From contig NZ_BBRI01000002.1 of NCBI RefSeq assembly GCF_002090075.1, forward strand, positions 930,001-994,000: a stretch of 64,000 bases of DNA. Direction: 5' to 3'. Made by a program: the position numbers and the translations under genes. The notes under the pieces were generated by a model that worked only from the letters and a program-made list of their open reading frames with translations, searched no databases and had not been told where the DNA came from. Below are positions 25,313 to 33,674 of the stretch, in pieces. The stretch comes from Demequina sp. NBRC 110052. Lineage in GTDB: Bacteria > Actinomycetota > Actinomycetes > Actinomycetales > Demequinaceae. The first letter of the stretch is position 1, and each line of letters opens with the position of its first letter.

Positions 25313-25531
25313 GTGGAAGTCAGGATCGGTGTGCGGAACGTCTCACGCGAGATCGCGTTCGAGACGAACGAGTCCGCGGACGATGTCGCGGCCAAGGTCG
25401 CCGCGGCCACCTCAGGCGGCGTGCTCGACCTCGTGGACGCCAAGGGCCGCCGCGTGGTGGTCCCCTCCGACGCTCTCGGCTACGTCGAGATCGGCGAGGA
25501 GGAGAAGCGCCGCGTGGGCTTCGGGGCGTAG
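25313..25531 (+). CDS. DUF3107 protein (TB9.4-like)
   Basis: A 72-residue protein (MEVRIGVRNVSREIAFETNE after GTG initiation) of the DUF3107 family, known in mycobacteria as TB9.4 (Rv3208A); function unknown. It has a beta-rich start, a central helix (SADDVAAKVAAATSG) and the family ending VPSDALGYVEIGEEEKRRVGFG. The GTG at 25313 is chosen because ACGGAGG lies five bases upstream; an upstream in-frame GTG at 25289 has no such site. It is small, acidic and soluble. Confidence 0.92.
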   Translation: MEVRIGVRNVSREIAFETNESADDVAAKVAAATSGGVLDLVDAKGRRVVVPSDALGYVEIGEEEKRRVGFGA

Positions 25532-25610
25532 GCCCCCCGAGCATCGGGCATGCACACGCCCGACGCGGGCGACGGCGCCGCACGAACCCGGCCTCGGCGT
25601 CGGGCTGGCC

Positions 25611-26102
25611 TCAGGCGATGACCTGGCGCGCGAAGGCGACCGCCTGCGCGGGGTCGCACTTGTTGACGTCGATCGTGAAGCCGTCCTCGTCCCCCTGCAG
25701 CGGCTCGAGCGCCGCATACTGCGACGCGAGCAGGTCGCTTCCCGCGAAGTGATCAGTCGTGGCGGAGCGCTGCTCGACGCGACGCGTGATCGCGCTGATC
25801 GGCGCCGCGAGGTGCAGGAAGAAGATCCCCTCAGCCGCGTCACGGAGACGATCCCGGTACGCCCGCTTGAGAGCCGAGCATGCGATCACGCCTGACTCAC
25901 GCGCCGCAAGCCACGCGCCGACCGCGTCGAGCCACGGCTCCCGGTCCTTATCAGTGAGCGCCTCGCCGCCCGCCATCTTGAACACGTTCGCGGGCGGGTG
26001 CAGGTCGTCGCCGTCCTGGAAGTCGGCTCCGATCGAGTCCGCGAGACGCGAGCCCACGGTCGTCTTGCCGCATCCGGTCACACCCATCACGACGATTCGC
26101 AC
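25611..26102 (-). CDS. gntK: Gluconokinase
   Basis: A 163-residue GntK-type kinase that phosphorylates D-gluconate to 6-phosphogluconate. P-loop GVTGCGKTT (7-15); the gluconate-kinase hallmark FQDGDDLHPPANVFKM follows, and CSALKRAYRDRLR is the conserved helix. The length is usual for the family. The frame is open for a further 1.8 kb upstream only because it is antisense to the DEAD-box helicase. GTG at 26102 follows TACAGT by six bases with no ribosome site. No gluconate permease or gnt repressor is nearby, so this is an orphan gluconokinase here. Confidence 0.93.
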   Translation of the reverse strand: MRIVVMGVTGCGKTTVGSRLADSIGADFQDGDDLHPPANVFKMAGGEALTDKDREPWLDAVGAWLAARESGVIACSALKRAYRDRLRDAAEGIFFLHLAAPISAITRRVEQRSATTDHFAGSDLLASQYAALEPLQGDEDGFTIDVNKCDPAQAVAFARQVIA

Positions 26103-26114
26103 GGGCCCACTGTA
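26100..26114 (-). promoter_or_regulatory. Leaderless -10 element of gntK
   Basis: On the minus strand: TACAGT, spacer GGGCCC (identical to that of pdtaS), GTG start. Confidence 0.6.
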
Positions 26115-26170
26115 GCCACGGCTCCGCAGCACCGACAACGAGGGTCTGGGCCTGTGATGGACCCGCACGG

Positions 26171-26176
26171 TACAAT
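26171..26176 (+). promoter_or_regulatory. -10 element of DEAD-box helicase
   Basis: TACAAT about 134 bases before the start codon; no good -35 is visible. It implies a long leader of roughly 125 nt. Confidence 0.4.
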
Positions 26177-26214
26177 CGGAGCGACCCGAGGCTGACCGGT
26201 CGTCATGTGAAGCC

Positions 26215-26243
26215 GGGGCCCGCCGTACGAGGCGGGCTCCCCC
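26215..26243 (+). promoter_or_regulatory. Leader hairpin of DEAD-box helicase mRNA
   Basis: GC-rich inverted repeat (GGGG-CCCGCC / GGCGGG-CTCCCC with a small bulge) in the long leader. Helicase mRNAs often carry structured, self-regulating leaders; this is a candidate only. Confidence 0.35.
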
Positions 26244-26309
26244 TGTGGAAGATTCGCGATCGGCTGCCCGCCGCACGCGCCCCCGGCGCCCCAGAGTTGG
26301 GACAACTCC

Positions 26310-27917
26310 ATGACAGACACGCACGCCTCCGTGCAGTCCGCGAACACGTCGTTCGCTGACTACGCGGTCAATCCCCTCATCGTCGAAGCTCTCGCCGATG
26401 CCGGCATCACCTCGCCGTTCCCCATCCAGGCCATGACCCTGCCGGTCGCTCTCAGCGGCCACGACATCATCGGCCAGGCCAAGACCGGTACCGGCAAGAC
26501 GCTGGGCTTCGGCGTCCCGCTCCTGCACCGTGCCGTCGGCAAGGGCGAGGACGGTTGGGACGCGCTCGGCGATGCGCAGGGCAAGCCCCAGGCGCTCGTC
26601 GTCGCCCCGACGCGCGAGCTCGCCGTGCAGGTCGCCGGCGACCTCGAGACCGCGTCGCGCAAGCGCCCGCTGCGCATCACGCAGATCTACGGTGGCCGCG
26701 CGTATGAGCCGCAGATCGACACCCTGAACAAGGGCGTCGAGGTCGTGGTCGGCACGCCGGGTCGCATGATCGACCTGCTCAACCAGGGCCACCTCGACCT
26801 GCGCTACATCAAGACCGTCGTGCTCGACGAGGCTGACGAGATGCTCGACCTGGGCTTCCTGCCGGACGTTGAGCGCCTGCTCGCCGCGACGCCTGCCTCG
26901 CGCCACACCATGCTGTTCTCGGCCACCATGCCGGGCGCGGTCGTCTCGCTCGCGCGCCGCTACATGACGCAGCCCACGCACATCCGCGCGGCCGACCCCG
27001 ACGACGACGGCGCGACCGTCAAGGCCATCAAGCAGGTCGTGTACCGCGCCCACGCGCTCGACAAGGTCGAGATGCTGGGCCGCATGCTGCAGGCCGAGGG
27101 CCGCGGACGCACCGTCATCTTTGCGCGCACCAAGCGCACCGCTGCCAAGGTCTCCGACGAGCTGCGCGACCGTGGCTTCGCGGCCGGCGCCATCCACGGC
27201 GACCTCGGCCAGGGCGCACGCGAGCAGGCGCTGCGCGCGTTCCGCAACGGCAAGGTCGACGTGCTCGTCGCCACCGACGTCGCCGCGCGCGGAATCGACG
27301 TCACCGACGTGACGCACGTCATCAACTACCAGTGCCCCGAGGACGAGAAGACGTACCTGCACCGCATCGGCCGGACGGGCCGCGCGGGCAAGACCGGCAC
27401 CGCCGTCACCTTCGTGGACTGGGACGACCTGCCCCGCTGGTCGCTCATCGACAAGGCGCTCGACCTCGGCTACCCCGAGCCCGTCGAGACCTACTCCAGC
27501 TCGCCGCACTTCTACGAGGACCTGAACATCCCTGAGGGCACCAAGGGCCGTCTGCCCAAGGACAAGCAGGTGCTCGAGGGCCTTGAGGCCGAGAAGCTCG
27601 AGGACCTCGGCGAGACCGGCAAGGCCGCGGGCCACGGCGAGAAGCGTGGCGGCCGCGAGGGCGGCCGTGACGGCCAGCGCGAGGGCGGTCGCGGACGCGG
27701 CGGTCGCGGAGGCCGCGGCGGCCAGGGCCGCGGACGTGGTGAGGGTGGTCGTCGGGACGGCGCCGAGCGCCAGACCGACGCTGCACGCACCGAGCGCGCA
27801 CCCCGCACAGAAGGCTCTGGCGAGGGCGGAGACGCTCCCAAGCGCAACCGTCGCCGTCGCCGTCGTGGCGGTTCGGGCGGCGGCCAGGGCCAGCCGTCTC
27901 AGACTGCGGCTGAGTAG
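26310..27917 (+). CDS. DEAD-box ATP-dependent RNA helicase
   Basis: A 535-residue RhlE/CsdA-like RNA helicase. Motifs in order: Q-motif (FPIQ, about 37-40), Walker A AKTGTGKT (57-64), PTRELA, TPGR, VLDEADEMLD (DEAD at about 173-176), SAT (about 204), ARGIDV, HRIGRTGR (about 350). After the core comes a long, basic RG/RGG-rich tail (about 445-535; GRGGRGGRGGQGRGRGE and RRRRRRGG), typical of RNA-binding helicases for ribosome assembly or mRNA decay. It corresponds in position to RhlE (Rv3211), near DUF3152/DUF3107. It has a long structured leader and a shared terminator with the convergent PHP gene. Confidence 0.94.
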   Translation: MTDTHASVQSANTSFADYAVNPLIVEALADAGITSPFPIQAMTLPVALSGHDIIGQAKTGTGKTLGFGVPLLHRAVGKGEDGWDALGDAQGKPQALVVAPTRELAVQVAGDLETASRKRPLRITQIYGGRAYEPQIDTLNKGVEVVVGTPGRMIDLLNQGHLDLRYIKTVVLDEADEMLDLGFLPDVERLLAATPASRHTMLFSATMPGAVVSLARRYMTQPTHIRAADPDDDGATVKAIKQVVYRAHALDKVEMLGRMLQAEGRGRTVIFARTKRTAAKVSDELRDRGFAAGAIHGDLGQGAREQALRAFRNGKVDVLVATDVAARGIDVTDVTHVINYQCPEDEKTYLHRIGRTGRAGKTGTAVTFVDWDDLPRWSLIDKALDLGYPEPVETYSSSPHFYEDLNIPEGTKGRLPKDKQVLEGLEAEKLEDLGETGKAAGHGEKRGGREGGRDGQREGGRGRGGRGGRGGQGRGRGEGGRRDGAERQTDAARTERAPRTEGSGEGGDAPKRNRRRRRRGGSGGGQGQPSQTAAE

Positions 27918-27937
27918 GCACACAGACTGAAGGCGAG

Positions 27938-27964
27938 GGCCGGGATCCGCGAGGGGTCCCGGCC
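27938..27964 (+). terminator. Bidirectional terminator between DEAD helicase and PHP gene
   Basis: Stem GGCCGGGA / TCCCGGCC (8 bp, extendable), flanked by AAGG and CCTT, between convergent stops. Confidence 0.7.
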
Positions 27965-27980
27965 TTCGTCACGTCTGAGG

Positions 27981-28805
27981 TCAGGCGTGCTGTGCGCGCA
28001 GCGCCTCGAGCACCTCGGGCGCCGTGAGGTTCTCACCCAGGCGATTGAGCTTGCCCGTGCCGTGATAGTCGGACGAGCCGGTGCGCAGCAGTCCGTGTCG
28101 ATCCGCGAGCGCGGCCAGCCGCTCTCTAGCCTCGTCGTCGTGGTCGCGGTGGTCCACTTCGAGCGCTGCCAAGCCGACGCTGGCGAGGTCGGCGATCACG
28201 GCGTCGGGCACGATCCTGCCGCGGGTGTGCGCACCAGGATGGGCGAACACGGGCACTCCCCCGGCCGCGCGGACGGCGCGGATGACGTCACGCACGTCGG
28301 GCGCGTAGTGCGGCACGTAGTAGCGCGAGCCGTTGCGCAGCACTTCGGCGAATACCGCGTCGCGCGAGGGGAACACGCCCTTGGCGACGAGTGCGTCGGC
28401 GATGTGCGGCCGGCCGACGGTGACAGAGCCATGTGCGTGGGTGGCGACGTCGTCCCAGGTGAGCGGGTAGTCGGCGGCGATGCGCTCCACAATCTGCTGC
28501 GCTCGGCCGACGCGGGCGGCCCGCGTGGCCTCCATCATGTCGACCAGCGTCGGGTCGTCGCGGCGCGGCCAGTACGCGAGCAGGTGGATCGACACCCAGC
28601 GGTCCTTCGCGGAGATCTCGATCGCGGGCACGAGCTCGATACCCAGCGCGTCGGCCTCTGCCTGAGCCTCGTCCCAACCTGCCGTCGAGTCGTGGTCCGC
28701 GAGCGCGACCACGTCGAGGCCCGCGTCGGCTGCCTCGCGCATCACCTGCGCGGGCGACCCGGTGCCGTCTGAGACGGTCGAATGGGTGTGAAGGTCGATG
28801 CGCAC
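27981..28805 (-). CDS. PHP-domain phosphoesterase
   Basis: A 274-residue PHP protein of the YciV/RnaAM type. Metal ligands: H6 and H8 (DLHTHST), the ALADHDS motif (D37, H38), Glu in AIEIS, FAHPGAH, and the closing SSDYHG. E. coli YciV trims the 5' end of RNA and hydrolyses 3',5'-nucleotide bisphosphates (pAp); that role is inferred here. Starts with GTG, leaderless by pattern. It diverges from aminopeptidase P with only 42 bases between the two start codons, so both promoters overlap. Confidence 0.9.
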   Translation of the reverse strand: MRIDLHTHSTVSDGTGSPAQVMREAADAGLDVVALADHDSTAGWDEAQAEADALGIELVPAIEISAKDRWVSIHLLAYWPRRDDPTLVDMMEATRAARVGRAQQIVERIAADYPLTWDDVATHAHGSVTVGRPHIADALVAKGVFPSRDAVFAEVLRNGSRYYVPHYAPDVRDVIRAVRAAGGVPVFAHPGAHTRGRIVPDAVIADLASVGLAALEVDHRDHDDEARERLAALADRHGLLRTGSSDYHGTGKLNRLGENLTAPEVLEALRAQHA

Positions 28806-28817
28806 GGTCCCAGCCTA
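28803..28817 (-). promoter_or_regulatory. Leaderless -10 element of PHP gene
   Basis: On the minus strand: TAGGCT, six-base spacer GGGACC, GTG start. Nearly identical to the pdtaS element. Confidence 0.6.
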
Positions 28818-28847
28818 GGCATCCGTGCCGCGTGGGAGAATCGGCCG

Positions 28848-30212
28848 GTGAGCGAGAACAAGGACGAGACCAACAAGGCGCGCGCGTCGCGCCCCAATTC
28901 CGCGGCGTTCAAGGAGTTCCTTTCCACCGGCTGGGCCGAGCCCGACGACGTGGCCACCACGCTGATCGCCGCCGCCCCGTATGCGGCGTCGCGGCGGGAT
29001 CGCCTCAGCGCGCAGTTTCCCGGCCGTCGCATCGTGGTCCCCGCGGGCGACCTCAAGGTACGCGCGAACGACACGGACTACCGATTCCGCCCACTGTCAG
29101 ACTTCGCGTACCTCACGGGCCTCGGCGCCGACTACGAGCCCGGCGCGGTGCTCGTGATGGAGCCCACCGATGATGGCCACGACGCGACGCTCTACGTCGT
29201 GCCGCCCGCCGGACCCGGCGATGAGGGCTTCTACGCGGACCCACGCGCGGGCGAGTTCTGGATCGGGCGACGCCCCGGTCTCGCGGAGTTCGCGGCGATG
29301 ACCGGCATCGCGACCGCCGACCTCGCGGACCTGCCGAAGGACATCCGCCTGGCCTCGCACCCGCACAAGCCTGTGTCCCGGGCGCTGTCGGAGATGCGCT
29401 TCGTCAAGGACGAGTACGAAGTGCAGCAGCTGCGCGACGCCGTCAACGCGACCATCGCGGGCTTCGAGCGGGTGGTGCGAGAGCTGCCGCGCGCGGTGGC
29501 GCACAAGCGCGGCGAGCGCGTCATCGAGGCGACCTTCGACGGCCACGCCCGCGAGGAGGGCAACGCGGTCGGCTACGAGACGATCGCGGCGTCGGGCGCG
29601 CACGCCACGACGCTGCACTGGATCCGGAACACGGGCCAGGTGCGCGAGGGCGACCTGCTGCTGCTCGACGCCGGCGTGGAGGTCGAGAGCCTCTACACCG
29701 CCGACATCACGCGCACCCTGCCCATCGACGGCACCTTCACCGAGGTGCAGCGGCGCGTGTACAGCACCGTGCTCGAGGCCGCCGATGCCGCGTTCGCCGT
29801 CGCCAAGCCCGGCGTGCGCTTCCTCGACGTGCACGAGGCGGCCATGGAGGTCATCGAGAAGCGCCTCACCGAGTGGGGCATCGTGCCCGAGCACGAGGAC
29901 CCCGACGCGAAGCTGTTCCGCCGCTGGATGGTCCACTCGACGTCGCACCACCTGGGACTCGATGTGCACGACTGCGCCGAGGCCAAGCGTGAGCTCTACA
30001 TGGAGGGCCTGCTCGAGCCGGGCATGGTGTTCACCATCGAGCCCGGCCTGTACTTCAAGGCCGACGACGTCACCGTGCCCGCCGAGCTGCGCGGCATCGG
30101 CGTCCGCATCGAGGACGACGTGCTGGTCACCTCGGACGGCGTGGAGAACCTCTCCGCTGCGCTCCCCCGCACGCCCGACGCCGTTGAGACCTGGATGACC
30201 GGCCTGCGGTAG
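28848..30212 (+). CDS. pepP: Aminopeptidase P (Xaa-Pro aminopeptidase)
   Basis: A 454-residue creatinase-fold metallopeptidase that releases N-terminal residues before proline. The AMP_N domain covers about 35-175. The five dinuclear-metal ligands are visible: LLLLDAGVEVESLYTADITRT (two Asp), HHLGLDVHD (His), FTIEPGLYF (Glu) and GVRIEDDVLVT (Glu). GTG at 28848 is chosen: GAGAAT lies six bases upstream, a weak leaderless -10, and the upstream frame overlaps the PHP promoter. It has no signal peptide, so it is cytoplasmic. Confidence 0.93.
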   Translation: MSENKDETNKARASRPNSAAFKEFLSTGWAEPDDVATTLIAAAPYAASRRDRLSAQFPGRRIVVPAGDLKVRANDTDYRFRPLSDFAYLTGLGADYEPGAVLVMEPTDDGHDATLYVVPPAGPGDEGFYADPRAGEFWIGRRPGLAEFAAMTGIATADLADLPKDIRLASHPHKPVSRALSEMRFVKDEYEVQQLRDAVNATIAGFERVVRELPRAVAHKRGERVIEATFDGHAREEGNAVGYETIAASGAHATTLHWIRNTGQVREGDLLLLDAGVEVESLYTADITRTLPIDGTFTEVQRRVYSTVLEAADAAFAVAKPGVRFLDVHEAAMEVIEKRLTEWGIVPEHEDPDAKLFRRWMVHSTSHHLGLDVHDCAEAKRELYMEGLLEPGMVFTIEPGLYFKADDVTVPAELRGIGVRIEDDVLVTSDGVENLSAALPRTPDAVETWMTGLR

Positions 30213-30228
30213 TCACCGCCTCGCATCG

Positions 30229-30255
30229 GGTTCGGGACCGCGGTCCCGCGGAACC
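30229..30255 (+). terminator. Terminator after pepP
   Basis: Nested inverted repeat: GGTTC ... GAACC around GGGACCGCGGTCCC, 17 bases after the stop. Confidence 0.55.
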
Positions 30256-30326
30256 TGGGCAGACGATGCGTAGCGTGTGAGCAGGATCGGCGCGGACCCC
30301 GGCGCGCCCGCACGCATTGGAGCTCC

Positions 30327-31700
30327 ATGCCTCTCGCCGGCCCGGCACCTTTCCGCGCTCGGTTCGCCGCGCGGGTCACGATGCTGCTCGCAGGAGCTGC
30401 GGTCGCGCTCGGCATGGTCCTGACGCTCGCCCCTCCGGCCGCTGCCGACCCGGCCCCCGCGTCGGGCATGGCCACCGAGGTCGCATCCGATCTCGGCATC
30501 ACCGGCGGCACCGCGCCTGCTCAAGAGGCGGGCCTCGAGCCGACCGCCGACCTGGTGCTGTTCTGGGGCGATGGCTGCCCGCACTGCGCCGCGGAGAAGG
30601 AGTGGCTCGCCGCGTACTCCGCCGAGCACCCCGAAGTCGTGATGATCGGCTACGAGGTCTGGTACGAGGAGGCCAACCAGGCGCTGCTCGCGAACACGGC
30701 AGAGGCGTTCGGCTTCGAGGTCACGGGCGTGCCGGTGACGATCGTCGGCGAGCAGGTGTGGACCGGATGGTCCGAGTCGATGGCGCCTCAAGTTGAGGCA
30801 GCGTTGTCAGCCGCTCTCGACGAGCCGGAGCCCGCGCCCACCGAGACGTCCGATCCGGTGGAGCGCGACGTCATCGACGTGCCGCTGGTCGGCGAGGTGA
30901 CGCTAGACGAGCACAGCCTGCTGGTGTCGACGCTCGTCATCGGCTTCGTCGACGGCGTCAACCCGTGCTCGCTGTGGGTGATCTCGGTGCTGCTCGCGAT
31001 CGTGCTGCGCACCGGCTCGCGCGGCCGCGTCGTCCTCATCGGCAGCACCTTCCTCGCCGTGACGGCGGCGATGTACGCGCTGTATATGGCGGCGTTCTAC
31101 TCGGCGCTGACCGTGATCGGATGGATGGGCTGGATCCAGCTGGTGGTCGCGGGAGTTGCCGGGATCTTCGGTGTCGTGAGCGTCAAGGACTACTTCGCCT
31201 TCAAGAAGGGCCTGTCGTTCACCATCTCCGACTCCGCGAAGCCGGGCATCTACAAGCGCATGCGCGAGGCCGCGCAGCACAAGGCGGTCCTCCCGGCGCT
31301 CGGCGCGACCGTGGTGCTGGCGGTGGGCGTGAGCCTGCTCGAGACGCCCTGCACCGCGGGCTTCCCGCTGCTGTGGACGGGGATGCTGCAGGCCAACGAC
31401 GTGGGCCCGGCCGCCACCGCGGGCCTCTTCGTGGCGTACATGATCCCGTTCCTGATCGACGAGCTCCTCGTGTTCGCAGCGGCCGTGATCACCATGCGCG
31501 CCACCAAGCTCACCGACAAGCACGGCGAGATCCTCAAGCTCTTCGCAGGCGTCACGATGCTCGTGCTCGCCGCGGTGATGCTCATCGACCCGACCCTGAT
31601 GAACGACCCCGTCGCGGCGCTGGCGCTGTTCGCGGGCGCCTTCGTCCTCGCCGGCGCGATTCACCTGGTGACCACGAAGGTGAGATCCGCGCGGGACTGA
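30327..31700 (+). CDS. Secreted thioredoxin-like domain fused to CcdA/DsbD-type membrane domain
   Basis: A 457-residue fusion. A signal peptide ends near PAAA-D (40/41). Residues about 70-165 form a thioredoxin/glutaredoxin-like domain with active site CPHC (84-87) and cis-proline loop GVPVTI (Pro136). Then comes an acidic linker (about 165-195) and a CcdA-like domain of about six helices with the two redox cysteines in NPC (C214) and TPC (C342), each at a helix start as in CcdA/DsbD. Electrons would pass from cytosolic thioredoxin through the membrane pair to the outer CPHC, so a one-protein thiol reductant or cytochrome-c/disulfide maturation factor is likely. No ccs or dsb genes adjoin it. 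ATG follows GGAG. Confidence 0.85.
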   Translation: MPLAGPAPFRARFAARVTMLLAGAAVALGMVLTLAPPAAADPAPASGMATEVASDLGITGGTAPAQEAGLEPTADLVLFWGDGCPHCAAEKEWLAAYSAEHPEVVMIGYEVWYEEANQALLANTAEAFGFEVTGVPVTIVGEQVWTGWSESMAPQVEAALSAALDEPEPAPTETSDPVERDVIDVPLVGEVTLDEHSLLVSTLVIGFVDGVNPCSLWVISVLLAIVLRTGSRGRVVLIGSTFLAVTAAMYALYMAAFYSALTVIGWMGWIQLVVAGVAGIFGVVSVKDYFAFKKGLSFTISDSAKPGIYKRMREAAQHKAVLPALGATVVLAVGVSLLETPCTAGFPLLWTGMLQANDVGPAATAGLFVAYMIPFLIDELLVFAAAVITMRATKLTDKHGEILKLFAGVTMLVLAAVMLIDPTLMNDPVAALALFAGAFVLAGAIHLVTTKVRSARD

Positions 31701-31756
31701 AACCGGCGTCGGGCGCGTTGCACCCCTGGATCCCCGCTCCCGACCTGAGGTGCCCC

Positions 31757-32746
31757 ATGCCTGTGACCCTGTCCGTGCTCGATCTCGCCGCGATCGCCCC
31801 CGGCGGCTCCGCCGCTGACTCTCTCGCGCACTCCGTCGAGTTGGCGCGCGCGGCCGAAGAGTCCGGCTTCACCCGCGTCTGGTACGCCGAGCACCACGGG
31901 ATGTCGTCGATCGCGTCCTCAGCGCCGGCGGTGCTGATCGCGCACGTCGCAGCCCACACCTCGACGATCCGACTGGGCGCAGGGGGCGTGATGCTCCCCC
32001 ATCACTCCCCGCTCGTGGTCGCGGAGCAGTTCGGCACGCTCGCAGAGCTTCACCCCGGGCGCATCGACCTCGGCCTCGGCCGCGCGCCGGGCGGCGACCG
32101 CGCCGTCTATGCGGCGCTACGCCGCGACCCCTCGGCTTCGGATCGATTTCCCGACGACGTCGTCGAGCTTCGCTCGCTGCTCGCGGGCGAGACGCGATCC
32201 GACGGCGTACGAGCGACTCCAGGCGCGGGCACGCACGTGCCGCTGTACATCCTTGGCTCGTCGCTGTTCGGCGCTCAGCTCGCCGCAGCGCTCGGCCTGC
32301 CGTATGCCTTCGCCTCTCACTTCGCGCCTCAAGCGTTGCACGAGGCGGTCGCCCTCTACCGCGATCGGTTCCAGCCGTCGCCAGAGCTGCCGGAGCCCTA
32401 TGTGATCGCCGGGGTCAACGTCGTCGCGGCCCCGGACACCGCGCTGGCGCACGAGCGCTTCGAGAGCGCCCGACGCGAGCGGGTGCGCCGCATGATCCAG
32501 CGAGGCCCCACCGCGCACGAGTACTCGGACGCCGAGATCGACGCGTTCCTTGCCTCCGCGCAGGGACAGCAGATCGCGGCCATGATGTCGCGCACCGCCG
32601 TCGGCACGCCAGACGACGTGCGGGGCAGCCTGGAGGCGTTCGCCGAGGAGGCGCACGCGGACGAGCTCATCACCGTGCACGCGGCGCTCGACGCCGACGC
32701 ACGGGTCGAGTCCGTGCGGCTCACTCGCGCCGCATTCGCCTCCTAG
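31757..32746 (+). CDS. LLM-class flavin-dependent oxidoreductase (MsnO8-type)
   Basis: A 329-residue bacterial-luciferase-like monooxygenase. It has the MsnO8 opening LSVLDLAAIAPGGSAADSL, the WYAEHHGM motif, the barrel segment RLGAGGVMLPHHSPLVVAEQFGTL and the GLGRAPGG loop used for FMN or F420 binding. The substrate is unknown. A 56-nt gap separates it from the thioredoxin-CcdA fusion, so they may be cotranscribed. It converges on the DUF3800 gene, and both TAG stops share one CTAG. Confidence 0.88.
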   Translation: MPVTLSVLDLAAIAPGGSAADSLAHSVELARAAEESGFTRVWYAEHHGMSSIASSAPAVLIAHVAAHTSTIRLGAGGVMLPHHSPLVVAEQFGTLAELHPGRIDLGLGRAPGGDRAVYAALRRDPSASDRFPDDVVELRSLLAGETRSDGVRATPGAGTHVPLYILGSSLFGAQLAAALGLPYAFASHFAPQALHEAVALYRDRFQPSPELPEPYVIAGVNVVAAPDTALAHERFESARRERVRRMIQRGPTAHEYSDAEIDAFLASAQGQQIAAMMSRTAVGTPDDVRGSLEAFAEEAHADELITVHAALDADARVESVRLTRAAFAS

Positions 32747-33612
32747 GGAGCGATCGGCGGGTACTTGCCCGGATCCGGGTAGACGGTGATGCCGCCTCCC
32801 TGCGCCTTGGTCGTGTTCCAGTGCGCGGCGAAGCACGGAGCGATCTTGTCCCACAGGTAGTGATTGCCGCGTGGCGGGCCGCCCGCCTTGTACCAGGCGT
32901 AGCTCGCGTAGGCGACGAGATCGGGTAGCTGGATGAGTTCCTTGTCCCACGTGCTGAGCTTGGGGTCGATCCACACCGGCTTGTCCAGCAGCAGATCGAA
33001 GTTCGGACGACCGCGGCCCTTCGTGGACAGAGCGTTGACGTCTCGCGTGAGATTGCCGCTCTTGAAGTACGCCTCGTGCTCGTCCTGCTGGTCGGCGATG
33101 AAGATCGCGCCTTCGCCCCTGTTGACTTGCGCAAGCGTGAGAGCGACGCGCTCATAGAGCCGGGCGTACGCGGCCCCGAGCGGGTTCACTCCTGAGTCGG
33201 CGTCGAGGATCGCCCCCTTGTCCACGACCACGGAGAACACGAGGGGGCGGAACTTGGCGAAGAGCTGGCCCACGTCGCGCAGAAGCTCGTTCATGCGGTT
33301 CAGGTCGTAGACCGCGGCGTACCCGGGAGGGAGCCAGTCGTGGGCGCCGTCGCGCAGGTTGTGGTCGAGGTGCGCGAGGTAGGAGCCCTTGATCTCGGTG
33401 TCGCCCCAGGGACGGTCAGTGGCGGCGGCGCCGAACACGCGTTCCTTGATCGCGCGCAGCTCGAGCGCGAGCAGCTCCCGGGAAGAATCGTGGATGCCGA
33501 CCGCACTGAGCACGAAGTACTCGCTCGCACCCGAACCGCGCGATCGCCCGCGCGGCGCCTCGCGGAACGTCATGGACGTGCCACCGGACTCATCGACGTA
33601 GAACAGCAGCAT
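32743..33612 (-). CDS. DUF3800 domain protein
   Basis: A 289-residue protein of the DUF3800 family (RNase H-like by family annotation; function unknown). It begins MLLFYVDESGGTSM with the conserved YxDESG and has the later acidic pair FIADQQDEHEAYF and the closing LPDLVAYASYAWY. AGGAGG eight bases before ATG at 33612 fixes the start. DUF3800 genes are patchy and often ride on mobile or defence islands, but nothing mobile is visible here. It lies downstream of the MocR regulator on the same strand with a 62-nt gap. Confidence 0.85.
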   Translation of the reverse strand: MLLFYVDESGGTSMTFREAPRGRSRGSGASEYFVLSAVGIHDSSRELLALELRAIKERVFGAAATDRPWGDTEIKGSYLAHLDHNLRDGAHDWLPPGYAAVYDLNRMNELLRDVGQLFAKFRPLVFSVVVDKGAILDADSGVNPLGAAYARLYERVALTLAQVNRGEGAIFIADQQDEHEAYFKSGNLTRDVNALSTKGRGRPNFDLLLDKPVWIDPKLSTWDKELIQLPDLVAYASYAWYKAGGPPRGNHYLWDKIAPCFAAHWNTTKAQGGGITVYPDPGKYPPIAP

Positions 33613-33674
33613 GGTCGGGCCTCCTCGCCTGCTGCTCACGCTACGCGCGCGTTGTGCGTCGCGGCTGGCACGGC

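Noticed and set aside
26103-27923. 600-residue N-terminal extension of gluconokinase
   Set aside because: Antisense to the DEAD-box helicase; the P-loop of the kinase begins six residues after the chosen start.
32743-33612. Defence island around DUF3800
   Set aside because: No restriction, toxin, retron or nuclease gene nearby; flanking genes are ordinary metabolism and regulation.
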